The position numbers were made by a program, and so were the translations under genes. The notes beneath the pieces were generated by a model that had not been told where the DNA came from, did not search any database, and saw nothing but the letters and a program-made list of their open reading frames with translations. Of a stretch of DNA of 10,661 nucleotides, positions 1 to 8,679 are shown piece after piece; within the stretch, counting starts at the first letter, position 1, and each line of letters starts with the position of its first letter. The stretch lies in the NCBI GenBank assembly GCA_003224195.1, contig QHYP01000195.1:1-10661 (forward strand), given 5' to 3'. Source of the stretch: Acidobacteriota bacterium (GTDB lineage Bacteria; Acidobacteriota; Terriglobia; Acidiferrales; UBA7541).

Positions 1-52
1 AAGGCGCCGGGCTCCCGACAGGAACGGGACAAGGCCTGCACAGGCAAGAGTG

Positions 53-100
53 CCCTTCGACTGCGCTCAGGACAGGCCCTTCGACTACGCTCAGGACAGG
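53..100. repeat. Tandem pair of 24-bp direct repeats
   Basis: Two abutting copies, 53-76 and 77-100, start with cccttcgact and end with cgctcaggacagg. They differ at one base (g at 63, a at 87). The unit translates to peptides such as PFDYAQDR, which I recall as a frequent mis-annotated dispersed repeat in bacterial genomes. No further copy was seen in this window. There is no spacer between the copies, so it is not CRISPR-like. The rest of 1-130 shows no supported gene. Confidence 0.75.
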
Positions 101-130
101 CGGGATGACAATGCCTCGTCGCATCGTCAG

Positions 131-367
131 CTATGCGGCTTGGGCTTTGGCGGCGCGAGCGGGCCCGCCACGGCGGGCAGGTTCGGCGGATTTGTGGAGC
201 AAGTCGCGTTCCGCCTGCAGCCAGTCCTGCAACTCATCTCCGGGAGCGCCGCGGCGCTCGAGGTAGATTTCATAGGCGCGAAGCCGGATCTCTTCCGGTG
301 TTGGATGAGTTTCGGCAGTTCGCGGCTTGGGCTGCGCCGGTGGAGCAACGTGCATGGTCTTGGGCAT
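131..367 (-). CDS. DUF2934 domain-containing small protein
   Basis: A 78-residue protein of unknown function. The core at about residues 25-55 contains IRLRAYEIYLERRG followed by DELQDWLQAERDL. This arginine-, tyrosine- and tryptophan-containing helix pattern is typical of the DUF2934 family, whose members are short soluble proteins common in Acidobacteria and Proteobacteria. The N-terminal 24 residues are proline-rich and the tail is alanine/arginine-rich, both probably disordered. I chose the ATG at 367 because GGAAGGAG lies six bases upstream (374-381). A longer frame from a GTG at 538 also has an AGGAGG-like sequence before it, but its extra 57 residues look like translated leader. The stop is TAG. 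No operon partner is visible, and the molecular role is unknown. Confidence 0.82.
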   Translation of the reverse strand: MPKTMHVAPPAQPKPRTAETHPTPEEIRLRAYEIYLERRGAPGDELQDWLQAERDLLHKSAEPARRGGPARAAKAQAA

Positions 368-373
368 GAGTTT

Positions 374-381
374 CTCCTTCC
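374..381 (-). promoter_or_regulatory. Shine-Dalgarno site of the DUF2934 gene
   Basis: On the minus strand this reads GGAAGGAG, six bases before the ATG at 367. It is the main reason for choosing this start over the upstream GTG at 538. Confidence 0.6.
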
Positions 382-418
382 ATTTGTTTCGAGTGGGCGC
401 TCGAAAGCGACGGAACAA

Positions 419-424
419 AGTATA
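419..424 (-). promoter_or_regulatory. Possible -10 box for the DUF2934 gene
   Basis: The minus strand reads TATACT, five of six matches to the sigma-70 -10 consensus. It would give a leader of about 45 bases carrying the GGAAGGAG site. No convincing -35 hexamer is seen 16-18 bases upstream, so this is a weak call. Confidence 0.25.
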
Positions 425-481
425 GAGCAAGGACGAGCGAAGAGAGCACGGGAAACTTGAATAGGGAAAATCGAAATCTGT

Positions 482-498
482 GGGGGTCAAAAGCCCCC
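482..498. other. Short GC-rich hairpin in the 368-639 intergenic gap
   Basis: Five G at 482-486 pair with five C at 494-498 around a seven-base loop. No T-run follows on either strand, so it is at best a weak structure and not a convincing terminator. The remaining gap contains a short near-repeat (cctcctgcggcggg near 509, cctcctacggcgga near 543) and no gene I can support. Confidence 0.3.
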
Positions 499-639
499 GA
501 GGAGAAGGCCCTCCTGCGGCGGGCGCGACAAGCTCCACCGTGTCCTCCTACGGCGGACTTTGAGAAGTGTCGCCCTTGGTGGTGCTGATCGAAGCGGAAG
601 AACGGGTCAGAAAGAGCAGCGTCAGGCATATACTGAGGC

Positions 640-990
640 GTGGTTCCGGAGATAGTTGCGACGCTCGCATCAGGCATCTTTGCCGACGGTGCCGTGTACA
701 TCAACTTTGTTGAGCAGCCCGCGAGACTCTCCTGCGGCGTCGAGCTGGCGGTAACGGAGTGGATGCCCAGCTACAAGCGAGGCACCGTGATGCAAGCTCG
801 GCTCGCTGTGATCGGCTCTCTTGCGGCGCTGATATCGTGGTGGTTTGACCGGAGTTTGGCTTGGCTTGTCGGCGGACTACTTCTCCTGCTCATCATCCCG
901 TTTACGCTTGTCGTAATCTTGCCGACAAACAGAAGGTTGGAGAGCCGAGAACTCGACTTGCGATCGGAAGAGGCGGGCTCTCTCTTGTGA
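640..990 (+). CDS. DUF1772-like (anthrone oxygenase family) membrane protein, interrupted
   Basis: A 116-residue hydrophobic protein resembling the DUF1772 family of small four-helix membrane proteins of about 150 residues. Some relatives are called anthrone oxygenases, but most bacterial members have no known role. Recognisable parts are an N-terminal helix (GIFADGAVYINFVEQPARL, about 12-30), the stretch AVTEWMPSYKRGTVMQA (37-53), and helices at about 54-68 and 72-93 ending in FTLVVILPTNRRL. The start is GTG at 640; an in-frame TGA at 634-636 rules out an earlier one, and a weak tgagg lies very close. The frame ends at TGA 988-990, just before the family's usual RWGRLHAVRS segment, which continues in the same frame after the stop. 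The product is therefore probably truncated and lacks the last helix. Confidence 0.72.
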   Translation: MVPEIVATLASGIFADGAVYINFVEQPARLSCGVELAVTEWMPSYKRGTVMQARLAVIGSLAALISWWFDRSLAWLVGGLLLLLIIPFTLVVILPTNRRLESRELDLRSEEAGSLL

Positions 991-1077
991 CGGTGGGGGC
1001 GACTTCATGCGGTTCGCAGCATCCTGAGCGGAGTGGCCTTTGTCATTTTCCTCATTATGCTCATCGGTTCGCGCTGA
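991..1077 (+). pseudogene. C-terminal tail of the DUF1772-like gene beyond the in-frame TGA
   Basis: Directly after the TGA at 988-990, the same frame encodes RWGRLHAVRSILSGVAF and a further hydrophobic stretch, then stops at TGA 1075-1077. This 28-residue piece matches what the family normally has at its C terminus: the WGRLHAVR motif and a last transmembrane helix. Joined to the upstream part it would give about 145 residues, the usual family length. A single substitution (for example from CGA or GGA) or a base-call error would explain it. TGA also ends another gene here (8680-8682) and Trp is encoded by TGG, so a recoded TGA is unlikely. Confidence 0.65.
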
Positions 1078-1137
1078 AACAGCATTGAAAATAGTCCACT
1101 ACCGGTGGGCAGGGTCCCGAAGGCCTGACAGCGCGCA

Positions 1138-1160
1138 CCAGGAAATCCCCTTACTCCTGG
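1138..1160 (+). other. Small inverted repeat before the nitroreductase gene
   Basis: The arms ccagga (1138-1143) and tcctgg (1155-1160) are perfect complements around an 11-base loop, ending 12 bases before the GTG start at 1173. It may be an operator or leader structure, or chance. No clear ribosome binding site is seen before this start. Confidence 0.2.
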
Positions 1161-1172
1161 TTCATAGCCACC

Positions 1173-2795
1173 GTGACTGACAACCGCAAACTTGAAGCCG
1201 CTTGGACCTATCACGAAGCCACCAAGCACTCTCACGCCAGCATCCGCGCCAACTCCCATTTTCTGGACTGGGACAACCAGCCCATGCCCTTCAAGATTTA
1301 TCCAACGCTGGAGCCGTTGCGCTTGCCCGGCGAGGTGCGCCAAACCGGGGTCGCTGCCCTATCTGCCATCGCCGAGGGCGTCCCCGCCCAGACGAACGCG
1401 GCGCCGGACCTGGAGGCGGTGGCGCAACTCCTCTACCTCTCCGCCGGCATCACGCGAAAGAGGAATTATCCGGGCGGCGAGATCTACTTTCGCGCTGCCG
1501 CCTGTACCGGAGCGCTCTACGAGGTCGAGCTTTATCTGGTTTGCGGCGACCTGGCCAACCTGCCGGCCGGCGTCTATCACTTCGCGCCCGCCGAGTTCGG
1601 CCTGCGCAGACTGCGCGCCGGGGATTATCGCCGCTTCCTGCTTGAAGCCACCGGCGGTGAATCCGCCATTGCCCACGCGCCGCTTGCCATCATTTGCACC
1701 TGCACGTACTGGCGCAATGCTTGGAAATATCAGGACCGCACCTACCGCCATTTCGGCTGGGACAACGGCACTCTGCTCGCCAACCTGCTGGCCGTCGGCA
1801 CCGCGCTGGGGCTGCCAGCCAGGGTGGTTTGCGGCTTCGTGGATGCGAGCGTCAACCGCCTGCTTGATATCGAGCCGCGGCATGAGGTGGCTTTCTCCCT
1901 GGTCGCCCTCGGCCACGTCGCAGCTCTCCCGCCGCAATCCCCTGCGGAAACTCCCCCTCTTTGCCTCGAAACCGTCCCGCTCTCCCGGCACGAGGTCGAT
2001 TATCCGCTGATGCGCGAAATGCACGCTGCCTCATCGCTCGATTCAGCCGAGGAAGTGGAGACGTGGCGCGGCCAAACCCCGATGACAGACTTTCCGCCGC
2101 CCGCTGGACCGCTCGTTCAGCTCCAGCCTTTTTCAGATTCGGAGATACCTCGCGACCCCATCGAGCAGGTCATCCTGCGGCGGGGTTCCAGCCGCCAGTT
2201 TGCGCGTACCCCGATCGGTCTGGCACAGCTTTCAACTATGCTGGACCGAGCTAACCGCGGCCTGCCAGCAGATTTCCTCGATCCGCCGGGAGCTCAGCTC
2301 AACCATCTCTACCTGATAGTCCATGCGGTTGAAGGGCTCCATCCCGGAGCCTACGTGTTCCACCGCAGCCGTGGCGTGCTCGAGTGTCTAAAGCAGGGAA
2401 ATTTCCGCGCCCAGGCAGGTTACCTCGGATTGGAACAGGAACTGCCGGCCGATGCTGCTGCGGACATCTTTTTGCTTGCGGACTTGCGACTTATTTTGCA
2501 GCGCTTTGGCAATCGCGGATATCGCGCCGTGCAACTCGAAGCGGGCATTCTTGGCGGCAAGCTGTATCTCGGCGCTTACGCCCAGCGGCTGGGCGCGACA
2601 GGTCTCACCTTCTACGACGATGACGTGATCCGCTTCTTCTCTCCCCACGCTGAAGGTTCTGGTGGCCGTGGGCAAGAGCGCCAAACACAAACCCTAGCGA
2701 TCTGCCTAACGGCGGATTCTATCCGCAAGCTCAGTTGTGCTGGAGAGGGCCGCGCACCCGACACGGTCACGGTTGCGGCCCAGCAGGAGGAGTAA
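1173..2795 (+). CDS. SagB/ThcOx-type dehydrogenase, tandem nitroreductase domains
   Basis: A 540-residue cytosolic protein with two nitroreductase-fold modules. SagB-type enzymes are FMN-dependent; those in azole-peptide clusters oxidise azolines to azoles, but many family members stand alone with unknown substrates. The N terminus (WTYHEATKHS, then HFLDWDNQPMPFKIY) is characteristic of this family. Module 1 spans about 80-250 and includes RKRNYPGGEIYFRAAA, GVYHFAP and a YRHFGWDNGTLLANLLAVGTALGLPARVVCGF-type segment (given in parts: YRHFGWDNGTLLANLL, then GLPARVVCGF). Module 2 spans about 325-490, with RRGSSRQF (likely FMN phosphate contact) and GYRAVQLEAGILGGKLYLGA. The start is GTG at 1173 with no clear ribosome binding site. 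No YcaO, cyclodehydratase or precursor-peptide gene lies nearby, so a role in peptide maturation is not supported here. Confidence 0.85.
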   Translation: MTDNRKLEAAWTYHEATKHSHASIRANSHFLDWDNQPMPFKIYPTLEPLRLPGEVRQTGVAALSAIAEGVPAQTNAAPDLEAVAQLLYLSAGITRKRNYPGGEIYFRAAACTGALYEVELYLVCGDLANLPAGVYHFAPAEFGLRRLRAGDYRRFLLEATGGESAIAHAPLAIICTCTYWRNAWKYQDRTYRHFGWDNGTLLANLLAVGTALGLPARVVCGFVDASVNRLLDIEPRHEVAFSLVALGHVAALPPQSPAETPPLCLETVPLSRHEVDYPLMREMHAASSLDSAEEVETWRGQTPMTDFPPPAGPLVQLQPFSDSEIPRDPIEQVILRRGSSRQFARTPIGLAQLSTMLDRANRGLPADFLDPPGAQLNHLYLIVHAVEGLHPGAYVFHRSRGVLECLKQGNFRAQAGYLGLEQELPADAAADIFLLADLRLILQRFGNRGYRAVQLEAGILGGKLYLGAYAQRLGATGLTFYDDDVIRFFSPHAEGSGGRGQERQTQTLAICLTADSIRKLSCAGEGRAPDTVTVAAQQEE

Positions 2796-2803
2796 GAGGA
2801 CAC

Positions 2804-2834
2804 CCCCACCCTTGCGGAGGGCGCAAGGATGGGG
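2804..2834. terminator. Hairpin between convergent genes, probable shared terminator
   Basis: A seven-base-pair stem (2810-2816 with 2822-2828) around a five-base loop extends, after one mismatch, through five more pairs (2804-2808 with 2830-2834). It lies nine bases past the nitroreductase stop and 34 bases past the barrel gene's stop on the other strand. No T-run follows on either strand, so factor-independent termination is uncertain, but position and stem strength fit a bidirectional terminator. Confidence 0.55.
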
Positions 2835-2867
2835 CATCCGCACCCGCTACCTAGGGCAGCTCGTTGG

Positions 2868-3380
2868 CTAGCGGCCGAAGCGGATGACGAAGCCAAGCGA
2901 GGCGCGGGTGCAGTTGGTCGTTGCGCCGTTTTCGCGGAGCCCGATGTAGTCCACGTGCGGACGCAAGGCGAGGTGGGGAAGGACCTCCAAGTCCACACCG
3001 CCACCCACGCTATATGCGAACGGGGTGGAGGAGCCGGTGACGCCGCCGAAGGAGGCGGTCAAATGAGCGCCGCCGACCAGGGCTTGGGCGAACGGGGTAA
3101 TGTGAGCCGGGTTGCGGAGAGACAGCCGGGGTCCAAAAAGGAATGTGTAGGTGTTCAGAGAGACGCCCGAAGGCGAACCGTGGTAGGCGCCGACATCTCC
3201 GACCAGACCGAGCCAGCGGTTGGGATTGACGGCGAGCGAGCCGCTCCCGCCGTTTTGGTTAACGCCGTTCGAACCTCCCAGGCGGAGGAAGGAATAGCCA
3301 ATGGCGGGCTCCACGGACTGCGCGTGAGACGTGCCCGCGAAGAACAGAATTCCTAAAACTGCCAAAACGAGCTTTTTCAT
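2868..3380 (-). CDS. Small outer-membrane beta-barrel protein
   Basis: A 170-residue protein with a clear signal peptide (MKKLVLAVLGILFFAGTSHA, cleavage likely after residue 20). The mature part begins QSVEPAIGYSFLRLGG and consists of alternating polar/hydrophobic strands and glycine/asparagine-rich turns (WLGLVGDVGAY, LFGPRLSLRN, FAQALVGGAHLTASFGG, FAYSVGGGVDLEV, LALRPHVDYIGLR). It ends in LGFVIRFGR, close to an outer-membrane barrel C-terminal strand. This fits the OmpA-like or OmpW-like 8-strand porin-fold proteins common in Acidobacteria; no peptidoglycan-binding domain is present. I chose the ATG at 3380 because GGAGGAG lies six bases upstream and the signal peptide starts there. The frame stays open upstream, but that part looks non-coding. 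The stop is TAG. Function beyond envelope location is unknown. Confidence 0.83.
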   Translation of the reverse strand: MKKLVLAVLGILFFAGTSHAQSVEPAIGYSFLRLGGSNGVNQNGGSGSLAVNPNRWLGLVGDVGAYHGSPSGVSLNTYTFLFGPRLSLRNPAHITPFAQALVGGAHLTASFGGVTGSSTPFAYSVGGGVDLEVLPHLALRPHVDYIGLRENGATTNCTRASLGFVIRFGR

Positions 3381-3386
3381 CGAACT

Positions 3387-3393
3387 CTCCTCC
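3387..3393 (-). promoter_or_regulatory. Shine-Dalgarno site of the barrel gene
   Basis: The minus strand reads GGAGGAG, six bases before the ATG at 3380. It settles the start inside a longer open frame that runs back to 3539. Confidence 0.7.
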
Positions 3394-3490
3394 ATTGCTC
3401 CGATTGTGAGGCGGCTTCGGGCGCAACGGCCCGGGAGAAACGGAAACTGTGTCCCAGAGTGCAACGGACCCCCCGAGGGCGAAAGTAGAA

Positions 3491-3510
3491 GGGCACAGCA
3501 TGCTGTGCCC
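3491..3510. repeat. Perfect 20-bp palindrome, extragenic
   Basis: The sequence gggcacagcatgctgtgccc is fully self-complementary. Imperfect flanks extend it: gtag at 3485-3488 can pair with ctac at 3511-3514 across a two-base bulge. It lies between the regulator's stop and the barrel gene's start, both on the minus strand. Similar gtagggg...cccctac palindromes are, as I recall, dispersed in acidobacterial genomes. It could act as a terminator for the regulator transcript or be a REP-like mobile palindrome. Confidence 0.6.
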
Positions 3511-3567
3511 CTACGAAGAGAGACCCCTCGGCTCACCACGCAGCGTCGTCCTTACGAGAAATTGGGG

Positions 3568-5703
<2,136 letters not shown>

Positions 5704-5710
5704 AGAAATG

Positions 5711-5739
5711 AGAATAGCATCGGCCTCGGGGGGGCTCAA
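5711..5739 (-). promoter_or_regulatory. Possible sigma-70 promoter of the regulator, leaderless
   Basis: On the minus strand TTGAGC (5734-5739) is followed after exactly 17 bases by TATTCT (5711-5716). Each hexamer matches four of six consensus bases. Transcription would start at about 5704-5703, that is at the ATG itself, giving a leaderless mRNA. This agrees with the absence of a Shine-Dalgarno sequence and argues against the TTG at 5739. Motif-based inference only. Confidence 0.35.
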
Positions 5740-5806
5740 CCGCGAATGGGGGTTTTAAAGTCCTGAAAATTGGGAGAATCGTGTTTCCGTATCCGCCCAT
5801 CCGCGA

Positions 5807-5812
5807 TATAAA
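5807..5812 (+). promoter_or_regulatory. Possible -10 box before the CRTAC1 gene
   Basis: TATAAA overlaps the first possible ATG (5812). If it is a real -10 box, transcription would begin near 5819 and translation would start at the ATG at 5824 or 5863. The -35 region is weak (tttccg at 5784-5789, 17 bases upstream). Confidence 0.25.
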
Positions 5813-7080
5813 TGCTCCGCACGATGATTGAAAGCCACCAATCTTCGGCAAAAACTCAAAACATGACCTCAGGGAGCACCCGAGCAGGTCGGATCCTGTG
5901 CATTCTTCTGCCGTTCTTCGCGGCACAAATAATCCACAGCCAGGCCGCGCATGCGCCGGCTAAACCCGCGCCGATCGCCGACTTCACAGACATCGCCAAG
6001 AAAGCCGGTCTCACCGTGGCGAATGTCTTCGGAGGCAAACAAAGCAGCACTTACATCCTGGAGAGCACAGGAACAGGCGTAGCGATCTTCGATTACGACA
6101 ACGATGGCTGGCCGGATATCTTCCTTGTGAACGGCACGACCCTGGAAGGCTTCCCGGCAGGAAGCGCGCCGACGAACCACCTCTATCATAACAATCATGA
6201 CGGAACATTCACGGACGTGACGGAAAGTGCGGGACTCGTCGCTACCGGCTGGGGTCAGGGCGTTTGTGTCGGCGACTATGACAACGACGGCTGGGAAGAT
6301 CTCTACGTCACCTATTACGGAAAGAACCGGCTCTACCACAATCGCGGAGGGACGTTCGAAGAGGTAGCCGAGCAGGCCGGAGTGGCCGGAGACGGAAAAA
6401 CGTGGGGCAGCGGTTGCGCTTTCCTGGATTACGATCGCGACGGCCGGCTGGATCTGGTGGTCGCGAACTATGCGGATTTCGACCTCGCCCACGCCCCTCC
6501 CCCGGGCAAGTATCCGACCTGCCTGTGGAAAGGTATCGCGGTTTTCTGCGGGCCACGCGGCCTGCCTGCCAGCAAGAACATTCTGTACCGCAATCTCGGA
6601 AACGGACGCTTTCAGGACGTAACCGTGCCCTCACGCATCGACCGCACGATGGGTCATTTCTGTTTCAGCGTTACACCATTTGACTTCGACAACGACGGCT
6701 GGCCGGACATCTTCGTTGCTTGCGACAGCACCCCCAACATCCTTTATCACAACAACCGGGATGGTAGCTTCAACGACGTGGGAATCTTCTCCGGAGTCGC
6801 TTACAACCTGGATGGCCGCGAGCAGGCAGGAATGGGCTCAACCGTCGCCGACTACGATGGGGATGGACACTTGGATCTTTTCCGCACGAATTTTTCCGAT
6901 GATACCCCTACGCTTTACCACAACAATGGTGACGGCACATTTACCGACGTGACTTATCCCGCGGGTCTTGGCTCTAGGACTCAGTATCTTGGGTGGGGCA
7001 CAATGTTCTTTGACTTCGACAACGACGGCTGGCCAGACCTTCTTATAGCCATCCCTCGATTTGGACATCCATTACAGTGA
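5812..7080 (+). CDS. CRTAC1 family FG-GAP/VCBS repeat protein, N-terminal part (frameshifted)
   Basis: This frame encodes 422 residues of a secreted FG-GAP/VCBS repeat protein of the CRTAC1 type, probably a calcium-binding beta-propeller. Hydrophobic residues about 29-43 followed by SQAAHA form a signal sequence. Six Ca-binding-like motifs are visible: DYDNDGWPD (94), DYDNDGWED (155), DYDRDGRLD (206), DFDNDGWPD (291), DYDGDGHLD (347) and DFDNDGWPD (401), mostly followed by LYHNNxDGTFTDV-type strands. The family often has an NGH motif soon after the last DLLIA; here it is replaced by IPRFGHPLQ and a TGA. The expected continuation is in the +1 frame, so a frameshift lies between 7049 and 7077. 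Starts at 5812, 5824 and 5863 are all possible, none with a clear ribosome site; 5863 gives the most typical signal peptide. Intact, the protein would be about 590 residues. Confidence 0.85.
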   Translation: MLRTMIESHQSSAKTQNMTSGSTRAGRILCILLPFFAAQIIHSQAAHAPAKPAPIADFTDIAKKAGLTVANVFGGKQSSTYILESTGTGVAIFDYDNDGWPDIFLVNGTTLEGFPAGSAPTNHLYHNNHDGTFTDVTESAGLVATGWGQGVCVGDYDNDGWEDLYVTYYGKNRLYHNRGGTFEEVAEQAGVAGDGKTWGSGCAFLDYDRDGRLDLVVANYADFDLAHAPPPGKYPTCLWKGIAVFCGPRGLPASKNILYRNLGNGRFQDVTVPSRIDRTMGHFCFSVTPFDFDNDGWPDIFVACDSTPNILYHNNRDGSFNDVGIFSGVAYNLDGREQAGMGSTVADYDGDGHLDLFRTNFSDDTPTLYHNNGDGTFTDVTYPAGLGSRTQYLGWGTMFFDFDNDGWPDLLIAIPRFGHPLQ

Positions 7081-7591
7081 ACCAAAACTGCTGTATCACA
7101 ACAACGGCAACGGAACGTTCACTGACATCTCGGATACGGCAGGGCCGGGCATCCGCACGCCGGCACCCTCCCGGGGCTTAGCGGTGGGTGACTTGTGGAA
7201 TGACGGTCGTCTCTCAGCCGTCATCGCGAATCGAAGCGGGCCGCCCAGCATGTTAGTGAACCGGACCACCTACCCCAACCACTGGATTGAGGTGAAAGCG
7301 GTGGGCACGCGGTCTAATCGTAGCGGCATCGGGGCTGGTCTCCTACTGAAGACGAATTCGCGCGAACAGATCGATGAAATTCGCAGCGGTTCCAGCTACA
7401 TTTCGAACAACGACATGCGCGCTCACTTCGGCTTGGGAACGAACAGCAAGATTGATTATCTTGAGGTGCGCTGGCCCAGCGGACTTGTGGAGCGCTTCCG
7501 GAATCCGCCCGTGGACAGGATTTTGATTGCCAAGGAAGGCTCGGCGGAGGCAGTCGGGCCGCCAGCGGAGAGTCCTCGTAAGAAGAAGTAG
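7061..7591 (+). CDS. CRTAC1 family protein, C-terminal part with ASPIC/UnbV domain
   Basis: This frame continues the preceding gene after a frameshift. It begins around DIHYSEPKLLYHNNGNGTFTD, the propeller strand expected next, then GLAVGDLWNDGRLSAVIANR, a degenerate seventh metal-binding repeat. The ASPIC/UnbV domain follows, at 7279-7515 approximately: NHWIEVKAVGTRSNRSGIGA, then EIRSGSSYISNNDMRAHFGLG and YLEVRWPSGLVERF. The tail ends in SPRKKK and TAG. The TTG at 7061 is only the first possible start codon in this frame; there is no ribosome site, and an in-frame TAG sits at 7046-7048. It is unlikely to be made separately. Either the gene is broken, or the sequence has an indel here. Confidence 0.82.
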   Translation: MDIHYSEPKLLYHNNGNGTFTDISDTAGPGIRTPAPSRGLAVGDLWNDGRLSAVIANRSGPPSMLVNRTTYPNHWIEVKAVGTRSNRSGIGAGLLLKTNSREQIDEIRSGSSYISNNDMRAHFGLGTNSKIDYLEVRWPSGLVERFRNPPVDRILIAKEGSAEAVGPPAESPRKKK

Positions 7592-7608
7592 GGCTCGGGG
7601 TCGTCGCT

Positions 7609-8670
7609 ATGCGAGCAACTTCGGTTGCGAGTTTACGTTCGTTATCAATGGTGACTCAGAAGAGCTTGGCGCTTCTCTCCTTGTGCGTGCTTTCATACAC
7701 CTTGGCCGCGCGCTGCCACCAGGAAGATGAGTCGCTCGCCGCCGCTCGCTCCCTTATCCAAAGCGGAAAAAACCAGGAAGCCATCGCCCAACTGCAGGTT
7801 CTGGCGGCGCGCCACCCTGGAATGAAGGGCATCAACCACGAACTGGGCGTGGCCTACTACCGCGAAGGGGGATACTTGGAGGCAGTGAAGTACCTCCAGG
7901 ACGCCTGGCGGGAGAGTCCAGAAGATCGTGACGCCGCCCAGCTACTTGGATTGTCATTCTATTCCATCGGCAGACCAACCGAAGCCATTCCGGCGTTGGA
8001 ACAGGTACGCCGATGGTATCCGAACGCAGATATGGACGCCGTTTATACTCTGGGCCTCTGTTACGCCCTGACCAAGAACTACCCAAAAGCACTGGAGACC
8101 TTTGCCGAGCTGTACGGCTTGCCTACCGAATCGGCAGCGGCTCACCTGCTGCTGGCGCGCATGCTCCTGCGCCAAGGTTTCGATCCGGTTGCCGAAAGCG
8201 AGGCGCGCAAGGCCTTGTCACTGTCCCCGCAATCCCCGCTCGCGCACTTCACGCTGGGGGAGTTTTACGTGTACAAGGCCGATTATCCGAAAGCCTTGCG
8301 GGAATTCCAAGAAGAACTGGCCGTCAACCCGGACTACGCTCCCGCTCTTACACACCTGGGCGACGTGTACTGGCGCCTCAACCGCTACGACGAAGCAGAG
8401 ACAGTCTTGCGGCGCTCCATGTGGCTGGACTCTACAGCTTCCGAGCCTTACGTAATCATGGGAAAGGTGTTAGTAAGAAAGGGACAACTGGCGCTGGCCG
8501 AGCGAACCCTGCAGCGCGCCATCGCCATGGACCCCAATAGCTACACGGCTCACCATTTCCTGGGCCAACTCTACCGCGAGACGGGCAGAACCGATGCGGC
8601 GGAGCGCGAAATGAAAACAGCGGCTCAGATCCAGCAATTGCAGGCGCAAAACACGGGCCGTAACCGGTAG
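7609..8670 (+). CDS. Secreted or membrane-anchored TPR protein
   Basis: A 353-residue protein. The N terminus has a hydrophobic segment (about 15-34, KSLALLSLCVLSYTLAARC) that may be a signal peptide or anchor; the cysteine at 36 is a poor lipobox (LAARC). From about 42 to 340 there are roughly eight tetratricopeptide repeats, for example AAAHLLLARMLLRQGFDPVAE, PLAHFTLGEFYVYKADYPKAL and APALTHLGDVYWRLNRYDEAE, each followed by the LxxxP turn. TPRs are protein-binding scaffolds. It lies 17 bases after the CRTAC1 gene on the same strand, so cotranscription is likely, and CRTAC1-TPR pairs recur in Acidobacteria as far as I recall. The ATG at 7609 has only a weak site; an ATG at 7648 is possible. 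The stop is TAG. Partner unknown. Confidence 0.85.
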   Translation: MRATSVASLRSLSMVTQKSLALLSLCVLSYTLAARCHQEDESLAAARSLIQSGKNQEAIAQLQVLAARHPGMKGINHELGVAYYREGGYLEAVKYLQDAWRESPEDRDAAQLLGLSFYSIGRPTEAIPALEQVRRWYPNADMDAVYTLGLCYALTKNYPKALETFAELYGLPTESAAAHLLLARMLLRQGFDPVAESEARKALSLSPQSPLAHFTLGEFYVYKADYPKALREFQEELAVNPDYAPALTHLGDVYWRLNRYDEAETVLRRSMWLDSTASEPYVIMGKVLVRKGQLALAERTLQRAIAMDPNSYTAHHFLGQLYRETGRTDAAEREMKTAAQIQQLQAQNTGRNR

Positions 8671-8679
8671 CCTGGTTTG

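Noticed and set aside
53..100. CRISPR-like repeat
   Set aside because: The two copies touch with no spacer, there are only two, and no cas gene is present.
131..538. Longer DUF2934 protein starting at GTG 538, preceded by an AGGAGG-like sequence
   Set aside because: The additional 57 residues look like translated leader, family members are short, and the ATG at 367 has its own well-spaced ribosome site.
522..540. A 15-base identity (gcgacaagctccacc) with 4478-4493 inside the activator gene
   Set aside because: Flanks differ and only a short stretch matches; this can arise by chance in GC-rich sequence and does not support a duplication.
988..990. TGA read as tryptophan or selenocysteine
   Set aside because: Trp is encoded by TGG throughout, TGA ends another gene in the window, and no selenocysteine insertion structure or catalytic cysteine position is evident.
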